Assembly (NCBI GenBank): GCA_017555205.1
Contig: JAFZGW010000002.1
Location: forward strand, 62,001 to 126,000
Source: Akkermansia sp.
GTDB lineage: Bacteria > Verrucomicrobiota > Verrucomicrobiia > Verrucomicrobiales > Akkermansiaceae
DNA: 64,000 bases
Direction: 5' to 3'
Part shown: positions 9,000 through 18,400 of the stretch, piece by piece
How positions within the stretch are numbered: the first letter of the stretch is position 1
Layout: each line of letters opens with the position of its first letter
Translations under genes and position numbers: made by a program
Notes under the pieces: generated by a model
What the model was told of the DNA's origin: nothing
What the model saw: the letters and a program-made list of their open reading frames with translations, nothing else
Database searches by the model: none

Positions 9000-10382
9000 T
9001 TACTTCTGCCAACCGCCACCCAACTGGGTATAAAGAGTGGGAATGCAGGCCGCATACTGGTAACGGTAGCTGACCAGCTGCTTCTGAGCCGGGAAAAGGC
9101 GCAGCTGATTATCAAGCACTTCGAAGTAGGCGGAATAGCCCTCCTTATAGCGCTGCTTAGCAAGAGAAACCGACTGTTCATAGGCTGCAACTGCGGTCTC
9201 TTGCTTGGCAATAACCTCACGGAGTTTCTGGTGCTGAGTAAGGGTGCTGGCTACCTCTGAGAGGGCACTGAGCACGGCCTGCTCATAGTCAGCCTTGGCC
9301 GCGAGGAAGGCCTGTTTCTTTGCCTCTTCATTGGCAGACAGACGCCCACCTTGGAAAAGCGGTCCGGTAAGATTGGCGCCGATGCCCCAACCACTTACGG
9401 AACTGCTGAGGTTCGGGAACCCAAAACCGGCGGCTCCGGTCAAATTGATGGAGGGGAAATAGCTGGCAATAGCAACCCCTACCTCAGCATTTGCAGCACG
9501 CAGAGCCTGCTCCTTGGCGCGGATATCCGGGCGGCGGGAAAGCAAGTCAGCAGGCATGCCCGCAGCCAGGGTAGAGGCCTTCGAATACGACAGAAGGCTG
9601 CCACTTCGGGCGATATGACCGGGTGCACGACCGGCAAGCATGCTAAGCGTATTTTCGAGGGAGGCTATCTGCAATTCGAGAGCCGGAGCCTCGGCCTCGG
9701 CCGCGGCAAGTGCGGCTTGCGCACTTGCCACCTGCAACTTATCTACCACACCCTCTTTGAATTGATCATTGAAGAGATTCAGCGTATCGCGGTAAGATTC
9801 CATACTCTCGCGGGTGATACGCAGCTGCTCATCGAGCATAAGCAATTGCAGGTAGCCCGATGCAACTTGGCGCATAAGCGAAATGCGCAGGTTGTTGAGC
9901 TCCTCGGCAGCCTCCTCGGCGCTGGCCTCAGCACTCTCGACCTCGCGTCGGGTCTTGCCCCACAGATCCAGCTCCCAAGAGGCACTTGCACCGGCCATAC
10001 CGGATTTATTCACGGAGCCTCCCATGTCCGTAAAGTTGCTGCCGCCGGCGGTGTTCACCCCTTCGTTAGCAGAGCCAACGTAACCGAGGGAGGGGAACAT
10101 GGGGGCACGAGCCACCGTCACATAGCAGCGAGCAGCCTCAACATTATGGAACAATGCTTCCAAGCTACGGTTATTGTTGAATACATCAGTCAGCAGAGCC
10201 TGCAAGTTCTTATCTTTGAGTACCGTTTGCCAAGGGAGGTCAGCCATATTGCTATCACCTACTCCGGCACCACGAAAGGCTGCGGGGACTTCCATCTGCG
10301 GTTTTTCCCAGTTCGGACCCAACGTACAGGCCGAGGTCAGAACTACCGCACCGGCAAGAATCATTAATGCGCTTTTTGACAT
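9000..10382 (-). CDS. RND efflux system outer membrane lipoprotein (NodT/OprM family)
   Basis: A 460-residue TolC-superfamily channel. The signal peptide ends with the lipobox TSAC, giving a lipid-anchored Cys, followed by the family start TLGPNWEKPQMEVPAAFRG. Two OEP repeats are present, with LDLWGKTRREVESAEASAEE in the first and GPLFQGGRLSANEEAKKQA in the second. The coiled helices form the periplasmic tunnel, and LGPNY-like starts are typical of OprM. It is the last gene of the marR-adaptor-permease-channel operon, 43 bases after the permease, and a bidirectional terminator follows. Confidence 0.93.
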   Translation of the reverse strand: MSKSALMILAGAVVLTSACTLGPNWEKPQMEVPAAFRGAGVGDSNMADLPWQTVLKDKNLQALLTDVFNNNRSLEALFHNVEAARCYVTVARAPMFPSLGYVGSANEGVNTAGGSNFTDMGGSVNKSGMAGASASWELDLWGKTRREVESAEASAEEAAEELNNLRISLMRQVASGYLQLLMLDEQLRITRESMESYRDTLNLFNDQFKEGVVDKLQVASAQAALAAAEAEAPALELQIASLENTLSMLAGRAPGHIARSGSLLSYSKASTLAAGMPADLLSRRPDIRAKEQALRAANAEVGVAIASYFPSINLTGAAGFGFPNLSSSVSGWGIGANLTGPLFQGGRLSANEEAKKQAFLAAKADYEQAVLSALSEVASTLTQHQKLREVIAKQETAVAAYEQSVSLAKQRYKEGYSAYFEVLDNQLRLFPAQKQLVSYRYQYAACIPTLYTQLGGGWQK

Positions 10383-10425
10383 ATTATAATGGGGATTTAA
10401 GAGTTAAAGTAAAGATTGTTTGGGG

Positions 10426-13400
10426 TTAATCGTTCTCATGCTCAATGAGGTAGCGGCGTGCGCCTTCCTCATCGGGGTCTTCTGCTAAGGTCTTTCTAGC
10501 GAAAGTAATACGGAAGAGTTTCATGATGAACAAATAGGAACATGGGATAAGGAACACACCCACTACGGTCGCCACTGTCATACCGGCAACTACGACCACG
10601 CCGATGGCGTTGCGAGCAAGGGCTCCGGAGCCATCTGACAGCACCAAGGGTACACAGCCAAGGATGAATGCCAGCGAGGTCATAATAATGGGGCGCAGGC
10701 GGAGCCTTGCTGCAATGAGTGTGGATTCCATCAACCCTTTACCACGCTCCATTTCAAGATTCGCGAACTCTACAATCAGAATGGCATTCTTAGCAGCCAA
10801 GCCAACCAGCATAATAAGACCTACCTGAGCATAGAGCGTGAGGTTCAGATTCCACACATACAGGCCCATATATGCACCCAGCACAGCAATGGGCACCGTC
10901 ATGAACACCGATATCGGCAGGGTCCATTTCTCGTACAAAGCTACGAGAATGAGGAAGGCAAAGAAGCCGGACATGCAGAAAATAGTTCCCAAACCGGTAC
11001 TGTTACGCACCTTGTTCTCTTGGAATGACATATCCTGATAATCCATGCCGACCTTTGTCTTGTCCATGTGCTGCTCAAACACCTCCTCAACTGCAACCAT
11101 GAGCTGCTGAGTGGAGAAACCGGGCTTGGGCATGACATTGATTTTGGCGGCATTGTAGCCATTGTGGTGCATAACGAACTCGGTATCGGCCACGTCTTCA
11201 ACAGAGACTATAGCATCGAGCGGTACGCGCTCACCCTTGTTATTAATAACGAAGAAGCCGTTCATTTGCTCCAGGTTCACGCGGTCTGCACCACGAGCCT
11301 GCATGAACACCTGCCACTGCTGGCCGAATGCATTGAAGAAGTTCACGAATGATGAACCGTAGTAGCTGGCCAGCACGCCGTAGGCATCACTGATGTTAAC
11401 ACCATATTTCTGGCACTTGGCACGGTCAAGTGAAAGGAACTTCTGCGGTACGTCGGCCATCATCATATCGCGGCACATAGCCACCTCTTTGCGAGCAGCA
11501 GCTTTCTCGTTGAACTTCTTTACCTGCTGGTAAAGGAAATCCACGCCCTGACCTTCCAAGTCAGTAAGTACCATGGTTACACCATTTGCCGTACCTACAC
11601 CGGGAATAGCCGGGGGAATAAGCACCATGGGTATGCCATCCAGCCCGGCCTGAGCGCAACGTGCTGTCAGGCGTTTCTGCACCTGCTCTGCACTTTCGGC
11701 GCGCTCGCTCCAGTCTTTCAGCTGAACGAACGCAATAGCGGCGCCGGGGGTCTGCACCATGTTGAGGATATTGATACCAACCACCGAAGTCAGGTTCTTG
11801 ATGGAGGGGTCGGGGGAATCTGCCGGACCAGCGAGAGCATTCTCAAACTTCTTAGCCTCCACCATGGAGCGTTGCAGCGAGTTCTCGGGCTTCATGACAA
11901 GGGCAGCCAACAGGAAGCCCTGATCTTCATCGGGAAGGAAAGCACCGGGCACTTTGCTGCTCACCGGGGCAATGGCAGCCCAGAGCAACAGGAGGATAGG
12001 CATGGAGATAACGAGCTTGCGCGCCAAACCACCGCAAATGCGGGTGTAAATGTTGGCGGTATTGTCGTAACATTTGTTGAAAATGTTGAAGAAGGGTTTG
12101 CACACACCGTGGTTAAGTTTATACACCAAACGGCGCAGCGGATTTCTCGGCTCTGTGTTCGATTCCACCTTGCTCTTAAGCATAAGTGCGCAGAGAGCCG
12201 GGGAAAGAGTAAGAGCATTGAATGCAGATATGAGCATCGAGATAGCAATCGTGATAGCGAACTGCTTAAATAGAGTGCCGGTTATACCCTCAAGCATAAG
12301 CGAGGGCAGGAACACTGCCGCCAGCACCAAAGCAATGGCCACTACGGGGCCGCTCACCTCTTGCATAGCTGCAAATGATGCCATGCGCGGATTGAGGCCT
12401 TTTTCTATGTGATGCTGCACGGCTTCTACCACCACAATGGCATCGTCCACCACCAAACCAATGGCCAACACCATACCCAGTAGTGAAATGGTGTTGAGTG
12501 TGAATCCCAGCAGGGGGAATACACAGAAGGTAGAAATAAGAGATACGGGCACGGCAATCAGCGGAATTACCGTTGCACGCCAGCTCTGCAGGAACAGGAA
12601 CACCACCAGTGCCACCAGCACAATAGCCTCGATAAAGGTATGCTTAATCTCTTCGATTGAGTAGCGTACGGATGTGGTCGTATCCAGCGACACACTACCC
12701 TCAATACCGGGGGGCAACGCCTTGCTGGCCAACAGGGCACTCACTCGGTCTACGGTATCGATAGCATTCGAGCCGGGTGACTGGAATATCACGACACTGG
12801 CAGCCGGTTTGCGGTTCAGACGACCGGTGACGGAATAATCTGCCGAGCCAAGTTCAATGGTGGCAATATCTTTGAGGTATACCACCTCGTTGCCGCGCTG
12901 GCGCACAATGATATTCTCGAACTGCTCCGGTTCGGACAATCGCCCCTCGGTTCGGATGGTAACGGTAGTCTCCTGCCCATCGGGTACAGGGTCGGCACCG
13001 ACTTTACCACCGGGGTTGGTAACATTCTGCTGGCGTATTGCCCCCTGCACTTCATTGAGAGCAATACCGAAATGCGACATTTTGACCGTGTTGAGCCAAA
13101 TGCGGATAGCATAACGGCCGGCACCGTACACCGTCACCTCACCCACACCGGGCACGCGCTTAATCTCGTCCAGTAGCTTAACCTGGGCGTAGTTCGACAG
13201 GTCTACGGCATCATACGAGCCGTCCGGCGAGGTCAGCGAATAGAGCATGAGCGGCAGGCCGGGCTGCTGACGTATGGTGATACCGGAGTTTAGCACCTCC
13301 GTCGGCACCTGCGATTGAGCCTGACCATATCGCATGTTGGTGAGCACTTGGTCCAAGTCGGTATCGGAACCGGGCTCAAAGACAACTTGCAAGTTGTACA

Positions 13401-13659
13401 CACCGTTGTTAGAGGAAACGGAGGTCATGTAGTCCATGTGGTTCACGCCATTCATTTGGCGTTCAATGGGCGTACCGACGGAATCCGCCACGGCTTGGGC
13501 ATCTGCGCCCGGGTAAACGGCGGTAAGGTTGATGGTGCGGGGCGTGATTTCAGGGTACTGCTCAACCGGAAGGTTCAACATGCAGACCACCCCCAGCATG
13601 GTGGTCAGCACAGCAATAACCGTAGCAATAACCGGATGTTTAATGAAATAGGCACTCAT
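10426..13659 (-). CDS. RND efflux inner-membrane permease (AcrB/MexB-type, HAE1)
   Basis: A 1077-residue proton-driven drug exporter. It begins with the typical short cytoplasmic start and TM1 (FIKHPVIATVIAVLTTMLGV). The TM4 proton-relay aspartates are present in GLVVDDAIVVVEAV, and the TM10 Lys in AAKNAILIVEFANLE. Two large periplasmic porter/docking loops are at about 35-335 and 560-880. Length fits HAE1 transporters. Located between the adaptor gene (44 bases upstream) and the channel gene, it forms a complete tripartite pump. Substrates cannot be read from sequence; MarR control suggests small aromatic or toxic compounds. Confidence 0.95.
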   Translation of the reverse strand: MSAYFIKHPVIATVIAVLTTMLGVVCMLNLPVEQYPEITPRTINLTAVYPGADAQAVADSVGTPIERQMNGVNHMDYMTSVSSNNGVYNLQVVFEPGSDTDLDQVLTNMRYGQAQSQVPTEVLNSGITIRQQPGLPLMLYSLTSPDGSYDAVDLSNYAQVKLLDEIKRVPGVGEVTVYGAGRYAIRIWLNTVKMSHFGIALNEVQGAIRQQNVTNPGGKVGADPVPDGQETTVTIRTEGRLSEPEQFENIIVRQRGNEVVYLKDIATIELGSADYSVTGRLNRKPAASVVIFQSPGSNAIDTVDRVSALLASKALPPGIEGSVSLDTTTSVRYSIEEIKHTFIEAIVLVALVVFLFLQSWRATVIPLIAVPVSLISTFCVFPLLGFTLNTISLLGMVLAIGLVVDDAIVVVEAVQHHIEKGLNPRMASFAAMQEVSGPVVAIALVLAAVFLPSLMLEGITGTLFKQFAITIAISMLISAFNALTLSPALCALMLKSKVESNTEPRNPLRRLVYKLNHGVCKPFFNIFNKCYDNTANIYTRICGGLARKLVISMPILLLLWAAIAPVSSKVPGAFLPDEDQGFLLAALVMKPENSLQRSMVEAKKFENALAGPADSPDPSIKNLTSVVGINILNMVQTPGAAIAFVQLKDWSERAESAEQVQKRLTARCAQAGLDGIPMVLIPPAIPGVGTANGVTMVLTDLEGQGVDFLYQQVKKFNEKAAARKEVAMCRDMMMADVPQKFLSLDRAKCQKYGVNISDAYGVLASYYGSSFVNFFNAFGQQWQVFMQARGADRVNLEQMNGFFVINNKGERVPLDAIVSVEDVADTEFVMHHNGYNAAKINVMPKPGFSTQQLMVAVEEVFEQHMDKTKVGMDYQDMSFQENKVRNSTGLGTIFCMSGFFAFLILVALYEKWTLPISVFMTVPIAVLGAYMGLYVWNLNLTLYAQVGLIMLVGLAAKNAILIVEFANLEMERGKGLMESTLIAARLRLRPIIMTSLAFILGCVPLVLSDGSGALARNAIGVVVVAGMTVATVVGVFLIPCSYLFIMKLFRITFARKTLAEDPDEEGARRYLIEHEND

Positions 13660-13703
13660 GAGTGTTCTATACTACGTCTCATCAAGAAAAGGCACGCGGA
13701 GAG

Positions 13704-15137
13704 TTACTCTGATTTTGCGGTGACGGAAGGTGTGGTGGTCAGCGGCTTGCGATAATCGTACGCCGGAGGATTGGGCACAATTTCAGCGAATCCGCCCCGA
13801 GCACCGGCACTCTTCATACCGATATTGACGTTGGCATATATCTGAGCCATCTGCCCGCCCTCGACAATAACGGGAGCATCCAACGGATTGTCATACCCCA
13901 TACCTTTCAGGATAGCGGGCAAATCCTTGGTGTTGCCATCCGCATCGGTAATGGGGCGAGCTGTTACCACCTGCATAGGAACCTTGGCTGTACCATCGCC
14001 GCTGGGCACTTCAAGCTCAATCTCGCGCCCCAAAATCACATCTATACCATGCGGCTGGTTATCAGTACCAACCACATAAATAAAACGGTGATTCATGGTG
14101 GAAAGAATAGCAGCTCTGGGCACGAGGAACGCATTTTTCACCTCGCTGACCTTGGCACGCACCTGCACGGATGCACCCGAGCGCAAACGCAATTCGGCAT
14201 TCGGAATCTCGCCGATGAAGTTCACGGTACCAGTAGATGTATTCACCTCACTATCCATGGTCTTCACAAACCCCTTTTCGCCGTACAACGAACCGTCTTC
14301 GAGTATAACCTCAAACTCGGTAAACGGCGATTCCATGTCTTTTCCGGCATCGAAATGCGTCTGTGTCACAATATCAAGCACATGCTTGCCGGTGACAACA
14401 AAATCCACGCGAATGGGATTGATGGCACTCATGCGGGTCAGCGTGAATGCCCCGGGCGATACATGGTCACCCACACTCACCGTAGAGGCAGAGGCATATC
14501 CGCTAAATGGTGCGCGCACCACGCAACGATCCAGGTTAATCCGGGCATTTTCGAGCGCGGCTTCGGCCTGCTTTACTTGTGCATTTGCGGCTGCGAGCAT
14601 AGCCTCGGAACGCCGTTTAGCATGCTCGGCATCTCTGAAAGTCTTCTCCGAAACAGAACCGCTTTTCACCAGTTCCGTAAAGCGAGTCAAATCCTGTTGA
14701 GTTTGAATATCAACAACCTCAGCCTGTTTTACAGCTGCTTTTGCGGCCTCGAGATTTGCCTGCGCCATGGCAACGGCGGCCTTGTAGGTAACATCGTCTA
14801 TACGGAACAAAATCTCACCTTTTTCGCACGGTGAGCCGTCGATATATACTTTTTCAACGATTCGACCGCTTACCTCCGGCTTAATATCGGCCTGTTCCGT
14901 ACCACGCAGCTGACCAAACCATGTAGCATATACAGGCACGTCTTGCTGTTGCAATTTCATAACGGAAACCAGCAACGGCGGCATACCCTGCTGTTGCTCT
15001 GCAACCTCGCCGCCAAAGAAATCCCGACTTACACGTTCCAGAAAGCCGGGAGCTCCATCCTCTCGCTCGCCACAGCCGGCAAGACCGGCTACAAACACCC
15101 CGCTCAGGGCAACTTTTACCATGCGTTTCATACTCAT
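13704..15137 (-). CDS. RND efflux periplasmic adaptor (membrane fusion protein), lipoprotein
   Basis: A 477-residue adaptor. The lipobox AGLAGC anchors it to the inner membrane. The biotinyl/lipoyl-like half-motifs flank a helical hairpin: DIKPEVSGRIVEKVYIDGSP before and LDRCVVRAPFSGYASAS after, with an Ala/Gln-rich coiled coil between. A beta-barrel domain follows. The C-terminus is longer than in AcrA and has a Pro-rich tail. It is the first structural gene of the pump after marR, separated from it by 16 bases, so it should be coregulated. It bridges the permease and outer-membrane channel. Confidence 0.93.
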   Translation of the reverse strand: MSMKRMVKVALSGVFVAGLAGCGEREDGAPGFLERVSRDFFGGEVAEQQQGMPPLLVSVMKLQQQDVPVYATWFGQLRGTEQADIKPEVSGRIVEKVYIDGSPCEKGEILFRIDDVTYKAAVAMAQANLEAAKAAVKQAEVVDIQTQQDLTRFTELVKSGSVSEKTFRDAEHAKRRSEAMLAAANAQVKQAEAALENARINLDRCVVRAPFSGYASASTVSVGDHVSPGAFTLTRMSAINPIRVDFVVTGKHVLDIVTQTHFDAGKDMESPFTEFEVILEDGSLYGEKGFVKTMDSEVNTSTGTVNFIGEIPNAELRLRSGASVQVRAKVSEVKNAFLVPRAAILSTMNHRFIYVVGTDNQPHGIDVILGREIELEVPSGDGTAKVPMQVVTARPITDADGNTKDLPAILKGMGYDNPLDAPVIVEGGQMAQIYANVNIGMKSAGARGGFAEIVPNPPAYDYRKPLTTTPSVTAKSE

Positions 15138-15153
15138 CGAATTATTGGAAAAA

Positions 15154-15576
15154 TCATTTTATGTTCAAATAAACACGTTGAAGCAGTTCAAACAGCTTAT
15201 CCTTTTCTGCAGCACTCAATCCGGACATCATCTGCCCAGTAATCGCATCAATATGTTTCGAAAGTTCCTCCCGGCACTGGCGGGCTTTCTCCGTTAAATA
15301 GGCATTCTTCACTCGCCCATCTCTTCCATCAAAGGCTGTGCGTACAAAACCTTTTTCCTCCAAGCGCAACAGCAATCCCTTCGCCGTTGTATGTGTGACG
15401 TTCAGGTATTGCTCAATATCGTGCTGTGATACTGGCCCTCCGCCGCGTGCTTCCAGATACATCAATACACGCCCCTGCGCAGCCGTTACCGGAACTTCTG
15501 CACGCAAAGAGAACAGAGTCGATACCCGATCTGTTATCAGTTTCATCAGGAATGATATTGTCTGCCCTTGCTGCAT
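15154..15576 (-). CDS. MarR-family repressor of the RND efflux operon
   Basis: A 140-residue regulator with the winged-helix core: LEARGGGPVSQHDIEQYLNV, then the recognition helix THTTAKGLLLRLEEKGFV and the wing FDGRDGRVKNAYLTEKA. It is the first gene of a four-gene transcription unit encoding a tripartite efflux pump. A perfect 22-base palindrome lies 18-39 bases upstream of its start, just downstream of the predicted transcription start, so autorepression relieved by a ligand is the likely mode. Ligand unknown. Confidence 0.93.
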   Translation of the reverse strand: MQQGQTISFLMKLITDRVSTLFSLRAEVPVTAAQGRVLMYLEARGGGPVSQHDIEQYLNVTHTTAKGLLLRLEEKGFVRTAFDGRDGRVKNAYLTEKARQCREELSKHIDAITGQMMSGLSAAEKDKLFELLQRVYLNIK

Positions 15577-15593
15577 TTTCTCCTATTTTTTAC

Positions 15594-15652
15594 ATTATGA
15601 AGCACGCTTCATAATCGTGACCTCAGTATATCAGTCCACCACCGTAAGTCAA
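15594..15652 (-). promoter_or_regulatory. marR-efflux promoter with palindromic operator
   Basis: On the minus strand TTGACT (15652-15647) and TATACT (15630-15625) are 16 bases apart, with a start near 15618. Immediately downstream, 15594-15615 reads ATTATGAAGC-AC-GCTTCATAAT, a palindrome with 10-base perfect arms covering about +3 to +24. Position, size and symmetry fit a MarR dimer site acting as a block to initiation. Confidence 0.8.
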
Positions 15653-15697
15653 GCAAATTTACAAACAATTTGAGGCCGCACATGTGGCACCGCTTCA

Positions 15698-15940
15698 TTA
15701 CGCACGACGGCGATAACGGTTAAAAATCTCCACACAATTTGCACCTTCCGCAGCAAGCTCAGCCAGCATTTCATCGCGCATTGCAATCGCGTACTGCAAC
15801 CCATTTTCAGCACCCCCGCTCTTCAAATCCGAGAAGTACCGCACAAACCGTTCCCCATTGCGGGTAATGCACAGGCGCCACCCCTTAAAAACATACCCCT
15901 GCTCCTGTCCATAGCGTGTTATATTTTTTTCTCTAATCAT
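15698..15940 (-). CDS. Small AP2-like domain protein
   Basis: An 80-residue protein. GWRLCITRNGERFVRYFSD followed by GGAENGLQYAIAMRDEMLAEL matches the pattern of bacterial AP2-like domains (GWRV.I.R.G....FSD..GG...AL..A...RDELL), otherwise seen in phage homing endonucleases and mobile DNA-binding proteins. Here it stands alone with no nuclease. A promoter TTGACA (15979-15974), 16 bases, TAAAAT (15957-15952) gives a leader of about five bases, which supports the start. It may bind DNA or RNA; the target is unknown. Confidence 0.7.
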   Translation of the reverse strand: MIREKNITRYGQEQGYVFKGWRLCITRNGERFVRYFSDLKSGGAENGLQYAIAMRDEMLAELAAEGANCVEIFNRYRRRA

Positions 15941-16097
15941 GGCTCAGCGACATTTTATGAAGCCAGCCGTTTTTGTCAAGCTTTTCTTACCACTTTTTAA
16001 TAATTTTATTAAATATAACATTTTAACATTTTAATTCATTTGATTTCACGCATATCCATAGGGAACAGGTGCAACGCGCGACATGAAAAGCAAAAGA

Positions 16098-16125
16098 AAC
16101 CTGCCGCATTTTTATGCGGCAGGTT
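16098..16125 (-). terminator. rpsP terminator
   Basis: A 12-base perfect stem (AACCTGCCGCAT at 16098-16109 with ATGCGGCAGGTT at 16114-16125) and a four-base loop. On the minus strand it is followed by a T-rich tract, 42 bases after the rpsP stop. The 15941-16097 interval otherwise holds only the promoter of the AP2-like gene. Confidence 0.85.
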
Positions 16126-16166
16126 CACTAGAAACAACCAAGAAAAATCTTTGGTCAATGAACAGC

Positions 16167-16412
16167 TCAGGCCTTAGCAGCACGAGCCTTTTTAATCATG
16201 GAAGCCACAGTCTCGGAAGGCTGGGCACCGTTGGCAATCCACTTCTCCACCTTGTCCAGATCCAGAGTGTAATTTTCACCCTCGGCCATGGGGTTGTAGG
16301 TACCCACCTGTTCAATGAAGTCGCCATCACGGCGAGCGCGGCTGTCAACGACAACGATTTTGTAGTAAGGACGGTCCTTGGACCCCTGACGGTTGAGACG
16401 GATTGCTACCAT
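16167..16412 (-). CDS. rpsP: 30S ribosomal protein S16
   Basis: 81 residues, beginning [20 protein letters not shown], with [21 protein letters not shown] and the C-terminal [17 protein letters not shown], all diagnostic for bacterial S16. It stands alone here rather than beside rimM and trmD. The start codon follows ATTTTACT with no Shine-Dalgarno sequence. A strong terminator follows. Confidence 0.97.
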   Translation of the reverse strand: MVAIRLNRQGSKDRPYYKIVVVDSRARRDGDFIEQVGTYNPMAEGENYTLDLDKVEKWIANGAQPSETVASMIKKARAAKA

Positions 16413-16609
16413 AGTAAAATGAATGAGATTGGTTGTTCCCCGAGCCGCGGCAAATACTTATTAACTGATGCACGGCGGCAAGGCGAGACGCCAAGTTACC
16501 ACATCATGATTGCATTGTCAAGGATAAAGTCAGTTTTTTTCGAATTTTGTTTCGACGGAGTCACATTTCTACCTTTACATCTGATTGAGTAACGCTTAAA
16601 ATGGCGGCC

Positions 16610-17416
16610 ATGAATAGTCGAATGTTACTCTGCCTTCCCCTGCTTCTTCCCGCTTGCGCACAGCCTTTATACCTGCCCCCGCAACGAGTCGCGCGCCCGG
16701 TTCAGGTGGGTTCGGTTTCATTCAACGGCATCGATTTAGCAGCCCTCGGTCAAAAGATATGGCGCAATGAATGCGCCGGCAGCACCCAAGGACTGGTTAG
16801 TTGGAATGCCGGCGAGGACTTTCCCTCACTGGGTATTGGTCATTTTATATGGTACCCGGCAGGCTACAGCGGACCATTCGACGAAAGTTTTCCGAAGTTG
16901 GTGCGGTACGCACGCTCGCGCGGGGTTCAGGTTCCGAGCTATTTCAACGGAGCGGCTCCATGGGCAAGCAAAGCGGCATTCACTGCGGATCGAAGCGGGC
17001 TGGCGGATGCCATGCGCCGATGGCTGGCCGGGCATGTGCAGTTACAAACGGAATTTATCATATTGCGTAGCCGCGCCGCCCTGCCCCGCATGATGCAGGC
17101 AAGCCGGAACCCGCAAGCTATTCAAGCCCGATACAACGCCCTGGCTGCCACCACTCAGGGTCTCTATTGCCTGGTGGATTATGTCAACTTTAAGGGAGAG
17201 GGGCTCAAACTCACCGAGCGCTACAATGGGCAAGGATGGGGACTGTTACAAGTGCTGGAGGAAATGCGGGGCTACCCGCAAGGGAGAGCGGCCACGGCAG
17301 AGTTTGCACGTGCGGCGGCAGAAGTTATGCGCCGCCGTGTGGCCAATTCCCCCGCAGCCCGCGGCGAAGAACGCTGGCTGGCCGGTTGGCTCAATCGTTG
17401 CAATACCTATAAATAA
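16610..17416 (+). CDS. Lipoprotein with lysozyme-like N-terminal motif, function unknown
   Basis: A 268-residue lipoprotein. A promoter TTTACA (16574-16579), 17 bases, TAAAAT (16597-16602) predicts a start at 16609, so the ATG at 16610 is chosen; it gives a compact signal peptide with lipobox LLPAC. The motif NECAG, then SWNAGEDFPSLGIGHFIWYP, resembles the Glu...TIGIGH core of T4-type (GH24) lysozymes, with Ser in place of the catalytic Thr. The rest (VDYVNFKGEG, GWGLLQVLEEM) belongs to a recurring uncharacterised bacterial family. Peptidoglycan or glycan cleavage is a hypothesis only. Confidence 0.72.
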   Translation: MNSRMLLCLPLLLPACAQPLYLPPQRVARPVQVGSVSFNGIDLAALGQKIWRNECAGSTQGLVSWNAGEDFPSLGIGHFIWYPAGYSGPFDESFPKLVRYARSRGVQVPSYFNGAAPWASKAAFTADRSGLADAMRRWLAGHVQLQTEFIILRSRAALPRMMQASRNPQAIQARYNALAATTQGLYCLVDYVNFKGEGLKLTERYNGQGWGLLQVLEEMRGYPQGRAATAEFARAAAEVMRRRVANSPAARGEERWLAGWLNRCNTYK

Positions 17417-17428
17417 CAGCTGCCATAC

Positions 17429-17587
17429 ATGAGCATTGTTATAGGTATCATCGGGGCATTGTGTTGGCTGGTGCTATTTCTGAATGAGGAATGGCTGCAA
17501 CGCGACAATCCTAAGTTTGGGCTTGGGCTGTTACTTTGTGCTGCGGCTATATGTTGCTTTGTCAGTCTGATATTCGTACTGAACTAA
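17429..17587 (+). CDS. Small two-helix membrane protein (52 aa)
   Basis: The frame starts at ATG 17429, 12 bases after the preceding lipoprotein stop, and encodes 52 residues in two hydrophobic segments (IVIGIIGALCWLVLFL and LGLLLCAAAICCFVSLIFVL) around a short polar loop (NEEWLQRDNPKFG). The close spacing suggests cotranscription with the lipoprotein. It overlaps the end of the convergent ankyrin gene by 26 bases. No family is recognised; reality rests on the consistent two-helix pattern and spacing. Confidence 0.5.
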   Translation: MSIVIGIIGALCWLVLFLNEEWLQRDNPKFGLGLLLCAAAICCFVSLIFVLN

Positions 17588-18359
17588 AAAGCGAATCTAT
17601 CGCCCCGCTACGGCTATAATCAGCAGCCGAGCGACCGGCGGCGTCTGTCGCGGTCGGCTCCGCGCCGGCTTGCAGCAACATCTGTGCCACGGGAGCAGCA
17701 TCTGCCAACACTGCATGAATGAGCGGCACCGTCCCTTCTTCGTCCGCCAAGTTGGCATTTGCGCCACCGGCTAACAACAGCTTAACACACCCGACACGCC
17801 CATTCTGAGCAGCTGCACAAAGCAAAGTTGTACCGCCAATTGCAGAGTCCACACTAACCCCGGCTGCCAGAAATTGTTTTAACACGGCAGTACGTCCATT
17901 CTCCGCCGCTCTGCGAGCAGCCTCCGCCAGCTGTTCCGGTGGCACAGCTCCACCCGCCAACAGCTTTTGCACGACTCCGGACTTCCCTAAAGATGCGGCA
18001 ACGGTCAAATATGAATCCCCGTCTGCATCGACGGCAAAGGGGCTTTCGCCCCGCTGATAAGCCTTTGCCAGATTATCGAATGCCACCTGCTCTTCATCGC
18101 TCAAATCCGGCCGGCCCTCATACAGCACCCATGTGCAGCACCCCAAAATAAGATATACCACCGCCCACACCGTGCTCATCAATGCATGGCGACGGGTCAA
18201 CAAACGAGCCAGGCACAGCGCACCATTCACCACAAATGCCGTCACGCATACCCCAAGAATCCACACCTCGAGCATACCAGCCCCCCCCACACCACTCACC
18301 CGACAAGCCAGCAGTACCACAATAATCAATAACAACAGCGGATTAACGTAGTCTCTCAT
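17562..18359 (-). CDS. Membrane-anchored ankyrin repeat protein
   Basis: 265 residues from the ATG at 18359. An earlier in-frame ATG at 18464 is rejected because its reading would cross the terminator of the upstream gene. Three N-terminal hydrophobic helices (about 5-90) precede a cytoplasmic domain of about four ankyrin repeats (SYLTVAASLGKSGVVQKLLA, TLLCAAAQNGRVGCVKLLLA, PLIHAVLADAAPVAQMLLQA). Ankyrin repeats bind proteins; the partner is unknown. Two further ankyrin genes are in this window. Confidence 0.8.
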   Translation of the reverse strand: MRDYVNPLLLLIIVVLLACRVSGVGGAGMLEVWILGVCVTAFVVNGALCLARLLTRRHALMSTVWAVVYLILGCCTWVLYEGRPDLSDEEQVAFDNLAKAYQRGESPFAVDADGDSYLTVAASLGKSGVVQKLLAGGAVPPEQLAEAARRAAENGRTAVLKQFLAAGVSVDSAIGGTTLLCAAAQNGRVGCVKLLLAGGANANLADEEGTVPLIHAVLADAAPVAQMLLQAGAEPTATDAAGRSAADYSRSGAIDSLFSSVRISD

Positions 18360-18400
18360 ACTGTTCTTACATATAGCAAAGCGCCCTCTTCCTGTCGAGC

